A stretch of DNA of 64,000 nucleotides from Nocardia rosealba (GTDB lineage: Bacteria > Actinomycetota > Actinomycetes > Mycobacteriales > Mycobacteriaceae), in contig NZ_JAIWNA010000001.1 in assembly GCF_020216065.1 (NCBI RefSeq), forward strand, positions 1,147,408 through 1,211,407, in the 5' to 3' direction. This document shows, in pieces, positions 1-7,376 of this stretch. A program made the position numbers and the translations under genes. Numbering within the stretch: position 1 is the first letter of the stretch; every line of letters begins with the position of its first letter. Below the pieces are notes generated by a model that was given only the letters and a program-made list of their open reading frames with translations, was not told the origin of the DNA and searched no databases.

Positions 1-296
1 AGTAGCCGTCGGATGGTGTCGCGCGCGTCCTCGGCGTGGTCGACGCCCCACGATTCGTGCAGGCCCTCGATCGCGGTCTCGCGGCGCGTGGCGGAACTGC
101 CGGGCTCCTCCGGCAGGAAGGCGACACTGTCGCAGTAGGCGCCCCAGCTGCGCCCGTAGTAGGCGCCGACGGCCAGCGCCCTGATCCGGTCGTCGTCGAG
201 CGCCGCGCCCGACCACACATCGGGTTCGGGGTCGATATCCGCGCCGGGAAACCCCGCCACGCGCGGTCGCCCGTGCACTGAGCCTGCCGATTGCAT
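1..296 (-). CDS. DUF1266-like protein, N-terminal part (3' end outside window)
   Basis: An open frame starts at ATG 296 (minus strand) and runs off the left edge, giving 98 residues. Visible signatures are RIRALAVGAYYGRSWGAYCD followed by ESWGVDHAEDARDTIRRL. These resemble the 'W-G-[IV]-x-x-x-E-x-A-x-x-T-[IL]' pattern of DUF1266 (YbeU/YbeR-type) proteins, whose function is unknown. No signal peptide or membrane segment is seen in this part. It is divergent from the AraC-type gene at 400, with about 100 bp between. The family name is an inference from a short segment; that it is coding is fairly sure. Confidence 0.6.
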   Translation of the reverse strand, partial: MQSAGSVHGRPRVAGFPGADIDPEPDVWSGAALDDDRIRALAVGAYYGRSWGAYCDSVAFLPEEPGSSATRRETAIEGLHESWGVDHAEDARDTIRRL

Positions 297-399
297 CCAG
301 CCACCCCTCCGCCGAGCCGAACGTTGTGCTGCCAGATCTTACGGACGGGCGGCCTTCGGCGGAACCGAGTGTGTCGGTGGGCGGTACTACCGTCGGGGT

Positions 400-1086
400 A
401 TGGGCTACCGGGAACGTCGGTCACGGGTCGATCGCGCGGTGGTCTGGCAACGCACCGGCGGCGGCGCGGGCCAGGTCAGCGTGTTTCCCGACGGCTGCAT
501 GGACTTGATCTGGACCGAGGGCACCTTGATGGTTGCGGGCCCGGACAGCCGTGCCGCACGGGTGCGTGCCGGTGTCGCCGATTTCGTCGGTATCCGGTTC
601 GCCCCGGGTGCCGCGCCGGCTGTGCTCGGCGTGCCCGCCGTGGAGCTGCTCGACCAGCGCGTCGAACTGGACAGGATCGTGCCCGCCGCCACGGCCCGCG
701 CACTGCTCGATCGGGTCGACAACTCGCCCGACCGCGTTGTGGCTCTCGAATCCGTCGCCGTCGAACTCGCGGCCGCCGCGCTGTCACCGGACCCGATCCT
801 CACCGGCATCGTCGACGCCCTGGCCGCGGGCGAATCGGTCGCCCACACCGCTGCCCGCGCGGGACTGTCGGCACGCATGCTGCACCGCCGCTCACTCGCG
901 GCATTCGGTTACGGGCCCAAGATGTTGGCGCGAATTCTCCGATTTCAACGCACACTGGAAACCATCCGCGCGGGCACTCCGGCCGCCGAGGCAGCGGCCA
1001 TGCACGGCTACGCCGACCAGGCACATCTGTCCCGCGACGTCCGTGACCTGGGCGGATGCACGGTGCGCAGCCTGCAACCCGGGTGA
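400..1086 (+). CDS. AraC-family transcriptional regulator (DUF6597-type N-terminal domain)
   Basis: The 228-residue protein has an N-terminal domain with the VSVFPDGCMDLIW signature and a VGIRFAPG segment, both typical of the DUF6597/AraC-associated sensor domain. A C-terminal HTH_18-type region (about residues 150-225) contains ARAGLSARMLHRRS and EAAAMHGYADQAHLSRDVRD, the two helix-turn-helix units of AraC proteins. The last recognition segment ends in LGGCTVRSL, a slightly degenerate form of the usual 'G-x-[ST]-P-x-x-[LY]'. The target is unknown. It stands alone between a divergent gene on the left and a NUDIX gene 113 bp downstream. Confidence 0.85.
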   Translation: MGYRERRSRVDRAVVWQRTGGGAGQVSVFPDGCMDLIWTEGTLMVAGPDSRAARVRAGVADFVGIRFAPGAAPAVLGVPAVELLDQRVELDRIVPAATARALLDRVDNSPDRVVALESVAVELAAAALSPDPILTGIVDALAAGESVAHTAARAGLSARMLHRRSLAAFGYGPKMLARILRFQRTLETIRAGTPAAEAAAMHGYADQAHLSRDVRDLGGCTVRSLQPG

Positions 1087-1199
1087 GGGTGCCCGGAAAG
1101 TCTCATTCGGCTCAGCTGCGATACGAAGTTATGCTCACTGTGCACGCCCCGTCGCATGTGCCAGGCCCAGTCCGAACCACGACGAGAGGATGTGACCCG

Positions 1200-1688
1200 A
1201 TGATCGACGAATCCGTGTTCACCACGCTGCGTATCGAGGCCGAACGAGACGAAGTACGCCGACTTGTCGTCGGCGCCGTCGTCGTGCGCCACGACCGGGT
1301 CCTCATCCTGCGCCGCCGACGATCAGACTTCCTCAGCGGACGGTGGGAGTTGCCCAGCGGTGTCGTCGAGCACGGAGAGTCGCTCGACGACGCCCTGGCC
1401 CGTGAGGTAGCCGAGGAGACGGGCCTCGAGGTCACCGGGATCACCGACTACCTGGGCGACTTCGACTATCTGTCCGGCAACGGCGCGCGCACCAGGCAGT
1501 TCACCTTCGTCGTCGACGTCGCCACCACCGGACCCGTGCAACTCACCGAGCACGACGCTCACCTGTGGACCAAGCTGGACGGCGAACCGCCGGTCAGCGA
1601 CGAGGTCCGCGAGGTGCTCGGCCGGTACCGGCGGCGTCTGCGCGACCCGCACGGCTGGTCGACCTATCCGCTGGGCAACGGCGCGTAG
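1200..1688 (+). CDS. NUDIX hydrolase
   Basis: A 162-residue NUDIX-fold pyrophosphohydrolase. The NUDIX box is complete: G-x5-E-x7-R-E-x-x-E-E-x-G lies in GVVEHGESLDDALAREVAEE followed by TGLEV, supplying the glutamates that bind Mg2+. The preceding VVGAVVVRHDRVLILRRRRS strand is typical of the family. The ATG at 1200 is chosen because a GAGAGGA ribosome-binding site lies about 9 bp upstream; the upstream in-frame ATG at 1056 would add 48 unconserved residues. Substrate cannot be told (an (d)NTP or NDP-sugar is usual). Its 3' end overlaps the convergent VOC gene by 25 bp. Confidence 0.9.
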   Translation: MIDESVFTTLRIEAERDEVRRLVVGAVVVRHDRVLILRRRRSDFLSGRWELPSGVVEHGESLDDALAREVAEETGLEVTGITDYLGDFDYLSGNGARTRQFTFVVDVATTGPVQLTEHDAHLWTKLDGEPPVSDEVREVLGRYRRRLRDPHGWSTYPLGNGA

Positions 1689-2062
1689 AGGTCGACACCG
1701 TGCCCGTCGGGGTCGGCGAGCGTCGCGTAGCGCTGGCCCCAGAAGGCGTCCCACGGCGCGAGTTCACCGTGGTAACCGGCGCCGACCAGGTCTTTGTACA
1801 CCGAGTCGACCTCGGCCGGATCGGCGCAGCGGAACGCGAGGCTGCTCCGGCCGGGGCCGCTGGGCGGTTGCCAACCGGGGGAGAACGAGGCGACCGTCGC
1901 CTCGGTGTCCAGCAGCAGCCGCATCCCACCGGACAGGGGAGCCTCGGCGTGCCCCTCGGTCTCACATCCCTCGGGGAAGTCCAGGCCGAGCGCACGATAG
2001 AAGGCCACCGAGGCGGCCATGTCGGACACGATGATCGAGATGGCGTCGAGCTGAGGAGTCAT
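1664..2062 (-). CDS. VOC (glyoxalase/bleomycin-resistance fold) family protein
   Basis: The 132-residue single-domain protein has two beta-alpha-beta3 modules of the vicinal-oxygen-chelate fold: LDAISIIVSDMAASVAFYRA opens the first, and SSLAFRCADPAEVDSVYKDL the second. WGQRYATLADPDGHGVDLYA is the usual closing strand. The function of such stand-alone proteins varies (drug sequestration, isomerase, dioxygenase-like) and cannot be decided here. It is convergent with the NUDIX gene, with coding overlap at the 3' ends. Confidence 0.87.
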   Translation of the reverse strand: MTPQLDAISIIVSDMAASVAFYRALGLDFPEGCETEGHAEAPLSGGMRLLLDTEATVASFSPGWQPPSGPGRSSLAFRCADPAEVDSVYKDLVGAGYHGELAPWDAFWGQRYATLADPDGHGVDLYAPLPSG

Positions 2063-2113
2063 GTCCGGCAGCGTATTCGGCGCGAAGGCCGGTCGTCTTG
2101 AACGGATCGGACA

Positions 2114-2527
2114 TCAACGCGCGGGCACGGGCACCAATTCGGCGATGAGGTTGCCGATCAGGATCTGCAGGTGATCGCGGATCCCGCGCACGACCTCGAT
2201 CGGTTGCCCGGCCGGGTCGGACAGCACCCAGTCGCGATAGCTGATGCCCGGGAAATACGGGCACACCTCGCCACAACCCATGGTCACCACCACGTCGGAC
2301 AGCCCGACGACATCGTCGGTGAGCGGCTTGGGCCGTTCACCGGAGATGTCGATACCGATCTCGGCCATCGCCGCCACCGCGACGGGATTCAGTTCGTCGG
2401 CGGGCTCGCTGCCCGCGGTGCGGACCTCGATGCGATCGCCGGCCATGGCGCGCAGGAAGCCCGCCGCCATCTGTGATCGGCCCGCATTGTGGACGCAGAC
2501 GAACAACACGCAGGGTGTGTGGGCCAT
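2114..2527 (-). CDS. arsC: Arsenate reductase, LMW-phosphatase fold (ArsC type)
   Basis: The 137-residue cytoplasmic protein has the PTPase P-loop CVHNAGRS near the N-terminus (C-x5-R-S), the general-acid loop SDPAGQ at about residues 110-115, and a C-x3-C pair in TMGCGEVCP. This arrangement is that of actinobacterial arsenate reductases, which relay electrons through cysteines or mycothiol/mycoredoxin. The ATG at 2527 is chosen because the P-loop follows 10 residues later, as in the family. No ArsR regulator or arsenite pump lies beside it, so it is a solitary ars gene. The downstream regulator and thiol partner are not visible here. Confidence 0.88.
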   Translation of the reverse strand: MAHTPCVLFVCVHNAGRSQMAAGFLRAMAGDRIEVRTAGSEPADELNPVAVAAMAEIGIDISGERPKPLTDDVVGLSDVVVTMGCGEVCPYFPGISYRDWVLSDPAGQPIEVVRGIRDHLQILIGNLIAELVPVPAR

Positions 2528-2643
2528 GGTCGCCCTTTCGGTGCAGGGGCGAAGTGCTTGTGGCGCTTCGGATATCACCGCCATCATCGCATCAACCCGC
2601 GCGTGTGTGGGCGCGGCTACGGTGTTGTCCTGCGGTGTCCGCC

Positions 2644-3945
2644 TCAGTCGAGCGAACCGAGAACCCGGTTCACGTAGTCGTTGGCAAACACCCCGGCGGG
2701 GTCGAGGCGCTTGCGCACGGCCGCGAACCGATCCCAGTCGGGATAGCGTCCGCGCAGTGTCTCGGCGGTCTGGAAATGATGTTTGCCCCAGTGCGGACGA
2801 CCGTCGAACCGGTCGAAGACGGCTTCGCAGGCGCGCAGGTACGGTTCCCATTCCATGCCCTGGTACTGGTGCACCGCGATGTAGCAGGTGTCGCGGCCGC
2901 TCGCGGGGGAGAGGAAGGCGTCGTCGGGTGCGACCCAGCGCACCTCGATCGGCATGGGCGTACCGAATTTCTTTGCGAGCGTGATCATCTCGCGAACCGC
3001 CTCGGCCGCGTGCGCGCGCGGGACCGCGTATTCCATCTCGTTGAAACGCACCAGGCGCGGGGTGGCGAACACGCGGTAGGAGCGGTCGCGCTGACGGTTG
3101 TTGCTGCCCGCGACGGTGGCCACGCGATGGATCAGCGGAACGGTCGCGGGAACACGGCGACCCACCCGGCACAAGCCGTCGTAGAGATGGTTGGACAGCA
3201 GGATGTCGTTGACCCACTCGCTGATCGCGCCGCGTGGCTGTTCCGGCTCGGCGGTGCGATTGAGTGCCTTGGTCATCACGACGGAGCTGTGCGCGAAGGC
3301 GAAGAACTCGAAATGGTCGTTCCCGTCGACGAATTCGTCCAGATCGGCGAGGACGTCGGCCAGCGGCACCGGCCGTTCCACGCCTTCGAGCACGAACGAC
3401 GGCTCGAGCTGCAGGGTTGCCTCGGTGACGATGCCGAGCGCGCCGATGCTCACCCGTGCCGCGCGCCAGCCCTCGGGATCGGTCTCCTCGTTCAGCTCCA
3501 CTACGTTGCCGTCGGCGCACAGCACCTGCACCGAGTGCAGCGCCGCCGAGATGTTGCGCAGCCGCGCGCCGGTGCCGTGGGTGGCGGTGGCGGTGGCGCC
3601 CGCGACGGTCTGGGTATCGATGTCGCCCAGGTTGGGGAAGGCCAGCCCGTGCTCGTGCAAAAGGGGGCTCGCCGCGTTCAGCGTCAGCCCCGCCTGCACG
3701 CGCGCGCGGCCGGTCGAGGTGTCGACGTCGAGCACCTTGTTCATGGCGCCGAGGTCGACGAGGGTGCCGTCGGTGAGCACGGCGTCGGTGAACGAGTGGC
3801 CCGAACCGGCGACGCGCACCGTCCGGCCCCGCGCCGCGGATTCGGTGACGATCCCGGCGAGCTCATCGACGTCACGCGGCGTCGCGACGACGGCGGGTGC
3901 GCAGCGCTGCTCGCCAGCCCAGTTCACCCAGGTGTTCTTGGTCAT
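2644..3945 (-). CDS. D-arabinono-1,4-lactone oxidase-type FAD oxidoreductase
   Basis: The 433-residue protein belongs to the VAO flavin oxidase family. The N-terminal FAD-binding domain shows VRVAGSGHSFTDAVLTDG, GTGARLRNIS and IGALGIVTEATL; the histidine of GSGHSF is the position of covalent flavin attachment in several relatives. The C-terminal half (RFNEMEYAVPR, PIEVRWVAPDD, YRAC-like helix, HWGK, ending FANDYVNRVLG) is the ALO domain. Related mycobacterial enzymes oxidise L-gulono-1,4-lactone or D-arabinono-lactone to ascorbate analogues. The length fits the family (about 430). Substrate is inferred only at family level. Confidence 0.88.
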   Translation of the reverse strand: MTKNTWVNWAGEQRCAPAVVATPRDVDELAGIVTESAARGRTVRVAGSGHSFTDAVLTDGTLVDLGAMNKVLDVDTSTGRARVQAGLTLNAASPLLHEHGLAFPNLGDIDTQTVAGATATATHGTGARLRNISAALHSVQVLCADGNVVELNEETDPEGWRAARVSIGALGIVTEATLQLEPSFVLEGVERPVPLADVLADLDEFVDGNDHFEFFAFAHSSVVMTKALNRTAEPEQPRGAISEWVNDILLSNHLYDGLCRVGRRVPATVPLIHRVATVAGSNNRQRDRSYRVFATPRLVRFNEMEYAVPRAHAAEAVREMITLAKKFGTPMPIEVRWVAPDDAFLSPASGRDTCYIAVHQYQGMEWEPYLRACEAVFDRFDGRPHWGKHHFQTAETLRGRYPDWDRFAAVRKRLDPAGVFANDYVNRVLGSLD

Positions 3946-3997
3946 GTGTCCAACTGTAGAGGACCAAGTGTGACCCGCGCTACTGAGCGAACGAAAA

Positions 3998-4675
3998 TCA
4001 GCGGCGACGACCCAGGCAGGCGGCCGATTTGGCCTGCTCCACCTCGGCGTCGGTGAGCGGCGGGACCAACAGCGGCCTGCGCGGCACGGCGTCGGTGCGC
4101 ACGCCGTTCAGCGCCACGGCCATGTACCGCTGCCACACGTCGGGATTGACCGGTGCGGCGAACTCCATGAACGAGTTGACCATGTGGATCAGCGCGAAGA
4201 AGTCGGTGGTGGTGATGTCGGAATGCACCGCGCCCGCGTCGCGCGCCCGGTCGACGATGGCCGCCACCGACGGCCGGATCCGCTCACGCATCTCGGCGAA
4301 CCGGGTCGGGTCCTCTTCGAGTTCGAGCACCACCTCGCCGAAGCCGCGGTTGGTCGCCAGGTGATTGCAGGCGTGTTCGAAGAACTCGACAAGTGCCAGC
4401 CATGGGTCCGGATTGCGGTTCGCGGCGTCGGCCGCGTCGGCGAAGTCGACCATGTTCTGCTCGAACACCTCGACGATGAGGGCCCGCTTGTTGGCGAAGC
4501 GCCGGTAGACCGTGCCGACGCCGACACCCGCGCGCTCGGCCACGTCGTCGAGGGTGATTTCCAGGCCGTGTTCGGCGAAGAGTTCCCTGGCTGCGACCAC
4601 GATGCGTTGCTGATTGCGGGCGGCATCGGCGCGCAGCCTGCGGGGCGCTGCGGCAGTCGTCGTGGCGTGATTCAC
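3998..4675 (-). CDS. TetR/AcrR-family repressor, divergent from an MFS exporter
   Basis: The 225-residue regulator has an N-terminal TetR helix-turn-helix (ARELFAEHGLEITLDDVAER, AGVGVGTVYRRFANK) and an all-helical ligand domain ending in a short basic tail. It lies head-to-head with the MFS efflux gene at 4806. The 130-bp gap between them carries two near-identical GGAG-N7-CTCC elements, so repression of itself and the pump is the likely role. The inducing ligand is unknown. Confidence 0.9.
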   Translation of the reverse strand: MNHATTTAAAPRRLRADAARNQQRIVVAARELFAEHGLEITLDDVAERAGVGVGTVYRRFANKRALIVEVFEQNMVDFADAADAANRNPDPWLALVEFFEHACNHLATNRGFGEVVLELEEDPTRFAEMRERIRPSVAAIVDRARDAGAVHSDITTTDFFALIHMVNSFMEFAAPVNPDVWQRYMAVALNGVRTDAVPRRPLLVPPLTDAEVEQAKSAACLGRRR

Positions 4676-4705
4676 AGGTGCATCCTACTCATTGCCGGAT
4701 TAAGT

Positions 4706-4762
4706 GGAGGTGGTTTCTCCGTTACTCTGGTAGCTTCGATTGAAGCGGAGGCTATATCTCCG
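4706..4762. promoter_or_regulatory. Twin operator-like elements (GGAG-N7-CTCC) between TetR and MFS genes
   Basis: Two copies of the same motif are present. GGAGGTGGTTTCTCC lies at 4706-4720 and GGAGGCTATATCTCC at 4747-4761, start-to-start 41 bp (about four helical turns). Each is a GGAG/CTCC inverted repeat with a 7-bp spacer, and the flanks also agree (G before, G-x-T after). They fill the divergent promoter region of the TetR and MFS genes, which suggests they are the repressor binding sites. The sequence is seen; the binding protein is inferred. Confidence 0.65.
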
Positions 4763-4805
4763 ATTATGCCACCGAAATCACCGACCTAGACCTGCAAGGG
4801 GAGTC

Positions 4806-6311
4806 ATGACCACCACACTCGACAAGGGGACGAGTCCCGCGTCCGGTGCGGACACCGGGAACCGGCGAGGCTCACACGCGTTGCGCTGGTGGGTGCTCGC
4901 CGTCCTCGGTATCGCGCAGCTGATGGTCGTGCTCGATGCGACGATCGTGAACATCGCGCTGCCGGCCGCCCAGGCCGACCTCGGCTTCGGTGACGCCGAC
5001 CGCCAATGGGTCATCACCGGCTACGCGCTCGCCTTCGGCAGCCTGCTACTGCTCGGCGGCCGCCTCAGCGACCTGTTCGGGCGCCGCAACACCTTCATCG
5101 TCGGCCTGGTCGGCTTCGCGGTCGCCTCCGCCATCGGCGGCGCGGCCAACAGCTTCGAGATGCTGGTCGCCGCCCGCGTCGGCCAGGGCGTGTTCGGCGC
5201 GCTGCTCGCGCCCGCCGCCCTCTCGCTGCTGACCGTCACCTTCACCGAACCCGGTGAACGCGCGAAGGCCTTCGGCATCTTCGGTGCCGTCGCCGGTGCC
5301 GGTGGCGCCATCGGCCTGCTGCTCGGCGGCGCGCTCACCGAGTGGGCGTCGTGGCGCTGGGCGATGTATGTGAACCTGATCTTCGCCGCCGTCGCGCTGG
5401 TGGGTGCGGTGCTGTTGCTGGCCAAGCACGTCAACGCCAGCTCGCGGCCCAAGCTCGACTGGCCCGGCACCATCACCGTCACCGCGGCGCTGTTCGGCAT
5501 CGTCTACGGCTTCTCCCACGCCGAATCCCACGGCTGGAGCGACCCGACCACGCTGGCGTTCCTGATCGGCGGCGCCGTGCTGCTCGCGGTGTTCGTCTGG
5601 ATCGAGACCCGCGTCGCGCACCCGCTGCTGCCGTTGCGCATCGTCACCGACCGCACCCGTGCCGGTTCCTACCTGACCGTGTTCATCATGGGCATCGGCA
5701 TGTTCGCGATCTTCCTGTTCCTGACGTTCTACATGCAGCTGTCGCTGCAGTACTCGCCGATCATGACCGGTGTGGCGTTCATGCCGATGGTGTTCGGCAT
5801 GGTTGCCTCGTCCACCACCGCGCCCTCGTTGCTGCTGCCCAAGGTCGGGCCGAAGGTCGTCATCAGCGGCGGCTTCCTGGTCGCCGCGGCGGGCATGGTG
5901 TGGCTCACCTTCATCGGTCTGGACAGCAGCTATGTCACCCACATCCTGCCCGCGCTCGTCCTGCTCGGCCTGGGCCTCGGTGGCGCCATGTCGGTGGCGT
6001 TCCAGGGCTCGACCGCAGGCGTGCAGCACGACGACGCCGGTGTCGCCTCGGCGATGGTGAACACCAGCCAGCAGGTCGGTGGTTCCATCGGCACCGCGCT
6101 GCTCAGCACGATCGCGGCCTCGGCGATGACCGATTACGTGTCCGCGCACGAGCCGGGTCCGCTGACCATGGCCCAGGGCGCGATCGAGAGCTACACCACC
6201 AGCTTCTGGTGGGCGGCGGCCACTTTCGTGCTCGGTGCGATCGTGATCGGTGTGCTCATGCCGAACAAGGTGCCCGCCCCCGCCGAGGGCGAGATGGTGC
6301 TCGCGCACTGA
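4806..6311 (+). CDS. MFS drug exporter, DHA2 (14-TM, EmrB/QacA) type
   Basis: The 501-residue membrane protein shows the DHA2 signature in the first helix (LMVVLDATIVNIALPAAQAD), followed by GRLSDLFGRRNTF (motif A) and VAGAGGAIGLLLGGALTEW (motif C, antiporter). Fourteen hydrophobic segments are expected for this length. The ATG at 4806 is preferred over 4740 because AAGGGG lies about 7 bp upstream and the earlier start would read through the second operator copy. It probably exports a hydrophobic or cationic compound by proton antiport under control of the divergent TetR protein. A strong terminator follows. Confidence 0.92.
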   Translation: MTTTLDKGTSPASGADTGNRRGSHALRWWVLAVLGIAQLMVVLDATIVNIALPAAQADLGFGDADRQWVITGYALAFGSLLLLGGRLSDLFGRRNTFIVGLVGFAVASAIGGAANSFEMLVAARVGQGVFGALLAPAALSLLTVTFTEPGERAKAFGIFGAVAGAGGAIGLLLGGALTEWASWRWAMYVNLIFAAVALVGAVLLLAKHVNASSRPKLDWPGTITVTAALFGIVYGFSHAESHGWSDPTTLAFLIGGAVLLAVFVWIETRVAHPLLPLRIVTDRTRAGSYLTVFIMGIGMFAIFLFLTFYMQLSLQYSPIMTGVAFMPMVFGMVASSTTAPSLLLPKVGPKVVISGGFLVAAAGMVWLTFIGLDSSYVTHILPALVLLGLGLGGAMSVAFQGSTAGVQHDDAGVASAMVNTSQQVGGSIGTALLSTIAASAMTDYVSAHEPGPLTMAQGAIESYTTSFWWAAATFVLGAIVIGVLMPNKVPAPAEGEMVLAH

Positions 6312-6326
6312 TCGACCTGTCGTAAA

Positions 6327-6363
6327 CCGATGGCCCGGACCGAGACTCGGTCCGGGCCATCGG
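6327..6363 (+). terminator. Terminator after the MFS exporter gene
   Basis: A perfect 17-bp stem runs from CCGATGGCCCGGACCGA (6327-6343) to its complement at 6347-6363 with a GAC loop. It starts 16 bp after the MFS stop codon. There is no U-tract, as is common for actinobacterial terminators. It separates the exporter from the crcB genes. Confidence 0.8.
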
Positions 6364-6479
6364 CGTTCGCGCGGGGTGGCTGCTGGGGGTTTGCCGGACG
6401 CGCACCGCGCGCTAGTTTGTCGGGGGTACTCGATACCATGAGCAACGACCACCGTCGGACTAGCAGGGGAGGGCAGTGC

Positions 6480-6902
6480 ATGGCATCGCGGGCCCCGGCG
6501 CTCGACCCGGCCGTCCTCGCGGCGATCTCGGTGGGCGGTGGTCTCGGGGCCACGGCCAGATACGGTGTGGGCCAGTGGTGGCCGGTGCGTCCTGGGCAAT
6601 TTCCGTGGTCGACGCTGACTGTCAATGTGGTCGGCTGCTTCGCCCTCGGGGTGCTGATGGTCGTGGTCACGGAGTTCTGGTCGGCGCCGATGCTGGTTCG
6701 CCCGTTCCTCGGGATCGGGGTGCTCGGCGGGTTCACTACTTTCTCCACCTTCGGCCTCGAGCTTCGTACACTGATCGACACCGGTTCGCCGGGCACGGCC
6801 GTGGCCTATCTCGCTCTCTCGGTCCTCGCGGGCCTCGGCGCGATGGCGCTCGCCATGATCGGGACCCGCTGGGCGGCAGGCAGCGTGGGGCAGAGCACGT
6901 GA
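6480..6902 (+). CDS. crcB: Fluoride channel/exporter CrcB (Fluc), first of a pair
   Basis: The 140-residue, four-helix membrane protein has CrcB landmarks: GGGLGATARYGVGQW, the pore asparagine segment TLTVNVVGCFALG, and the phenylalanine-box segment GGFTTFSTF. Fluc channels are dual-topology dimers that let F- leak out of the cytoplasm. The ATG at 6480 follows an AGGGGAGGG site at 6464-6472; an in-frame ATG at 6438 without a site is the alternative. A second crcB gene follows 64 bp later, so the pair probably forms a heterodimer. I see no fluoride riboswitch upstream. Confidence 0.92.
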   Translation: MASRAPALDPAVLAAISVGGGLGATARYGVGQWWPVRPGQFPWSTLTVNVVGCFALGVLMVVVTEFWSAPMLVRPFLGIGVLGGFTTFSTFGLELRTLIDTGSPGTAVAYLALSVLAGLGAMALAMIGTRWAAGSVGQST

Positions 6903-6966
6903 ATCCGACGACGGAAGGGGGCCATCCGATGGTCGCGATGTGGGCTCCCACGGCGGGAGGCCGGCG

Positions 6967-7329
6967 ATGACCGCGGCACTCGTGTTCGCGGGCGGAATGC
7001 TCGGCGCCCCCGCGCGTTACCTCGTCGATCGGGCGGTCTCGGCGCGGTTCCCGGCCGGGCTGCCGTGGGGGACGTTGACGGTTAACATTGTCGGTTCGGC
7101 GTTGCTCGGGGGCCTGATCGGCGCGAGCGTGGGCAGTACTCTGCTGGCGTTCGCGGGAATCGGTTTCTGTGGTGCGCTGACCACGTTCAGCACATTCGGT
7201 TACGAGACCATACGTCTGGTGACCGAGGGCGCCTACGTGTATGCCCTGGGCAATGTCGCGATCAGTGTCGCGGCGAGCCTGGCCTCGGTGTACGCCGCCG
7301 CGTCCCTGACCAACTGGTTGTGCGCATGA
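6967..7329 (+). CDS. crcB: Fluoride channel/exporter CrcB (Fluc), second of a pair
   Basis: The 120-residue paralogue of the preceding gene has GGMLGAPARYLVDR, TLTVNIVGSALLG and CGALTTFSTFGYET, the same three conserved blocks, and four hydrophobic segments. The ATG at 6967 follows GGAGG at 6957-6961. Gram-positive bacteria often encode two shorter CrcB subunits that assemble in opposite orientation; this arrangement fits. The gene ends 47 bp before phosphoglucomutase and may be cotranscribed with it. Confidence 0.92.
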   Translation: MTAALVFAGGMLGAPARYLVDRAVSARFPAGLPWGTLTVNIVGSALLGGLIGASVGSTLLAFAGIGFCGALTTFSTFGYETIRLVTEGAYVYALGNVAISVAASLASVYAAASLTNWLCA

Positions 7330-7376
7330 TCCTCATGACCAGCCGCGCCCAGCCGACACGGAAGGGAACACCCACC

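Noticed and set aside
6312..6479. Fluoride riboswitch before crcB
   Set aside because: Apart from the MFS terminator hairpin I could not find the conserved crcB motif blocks in this short region.
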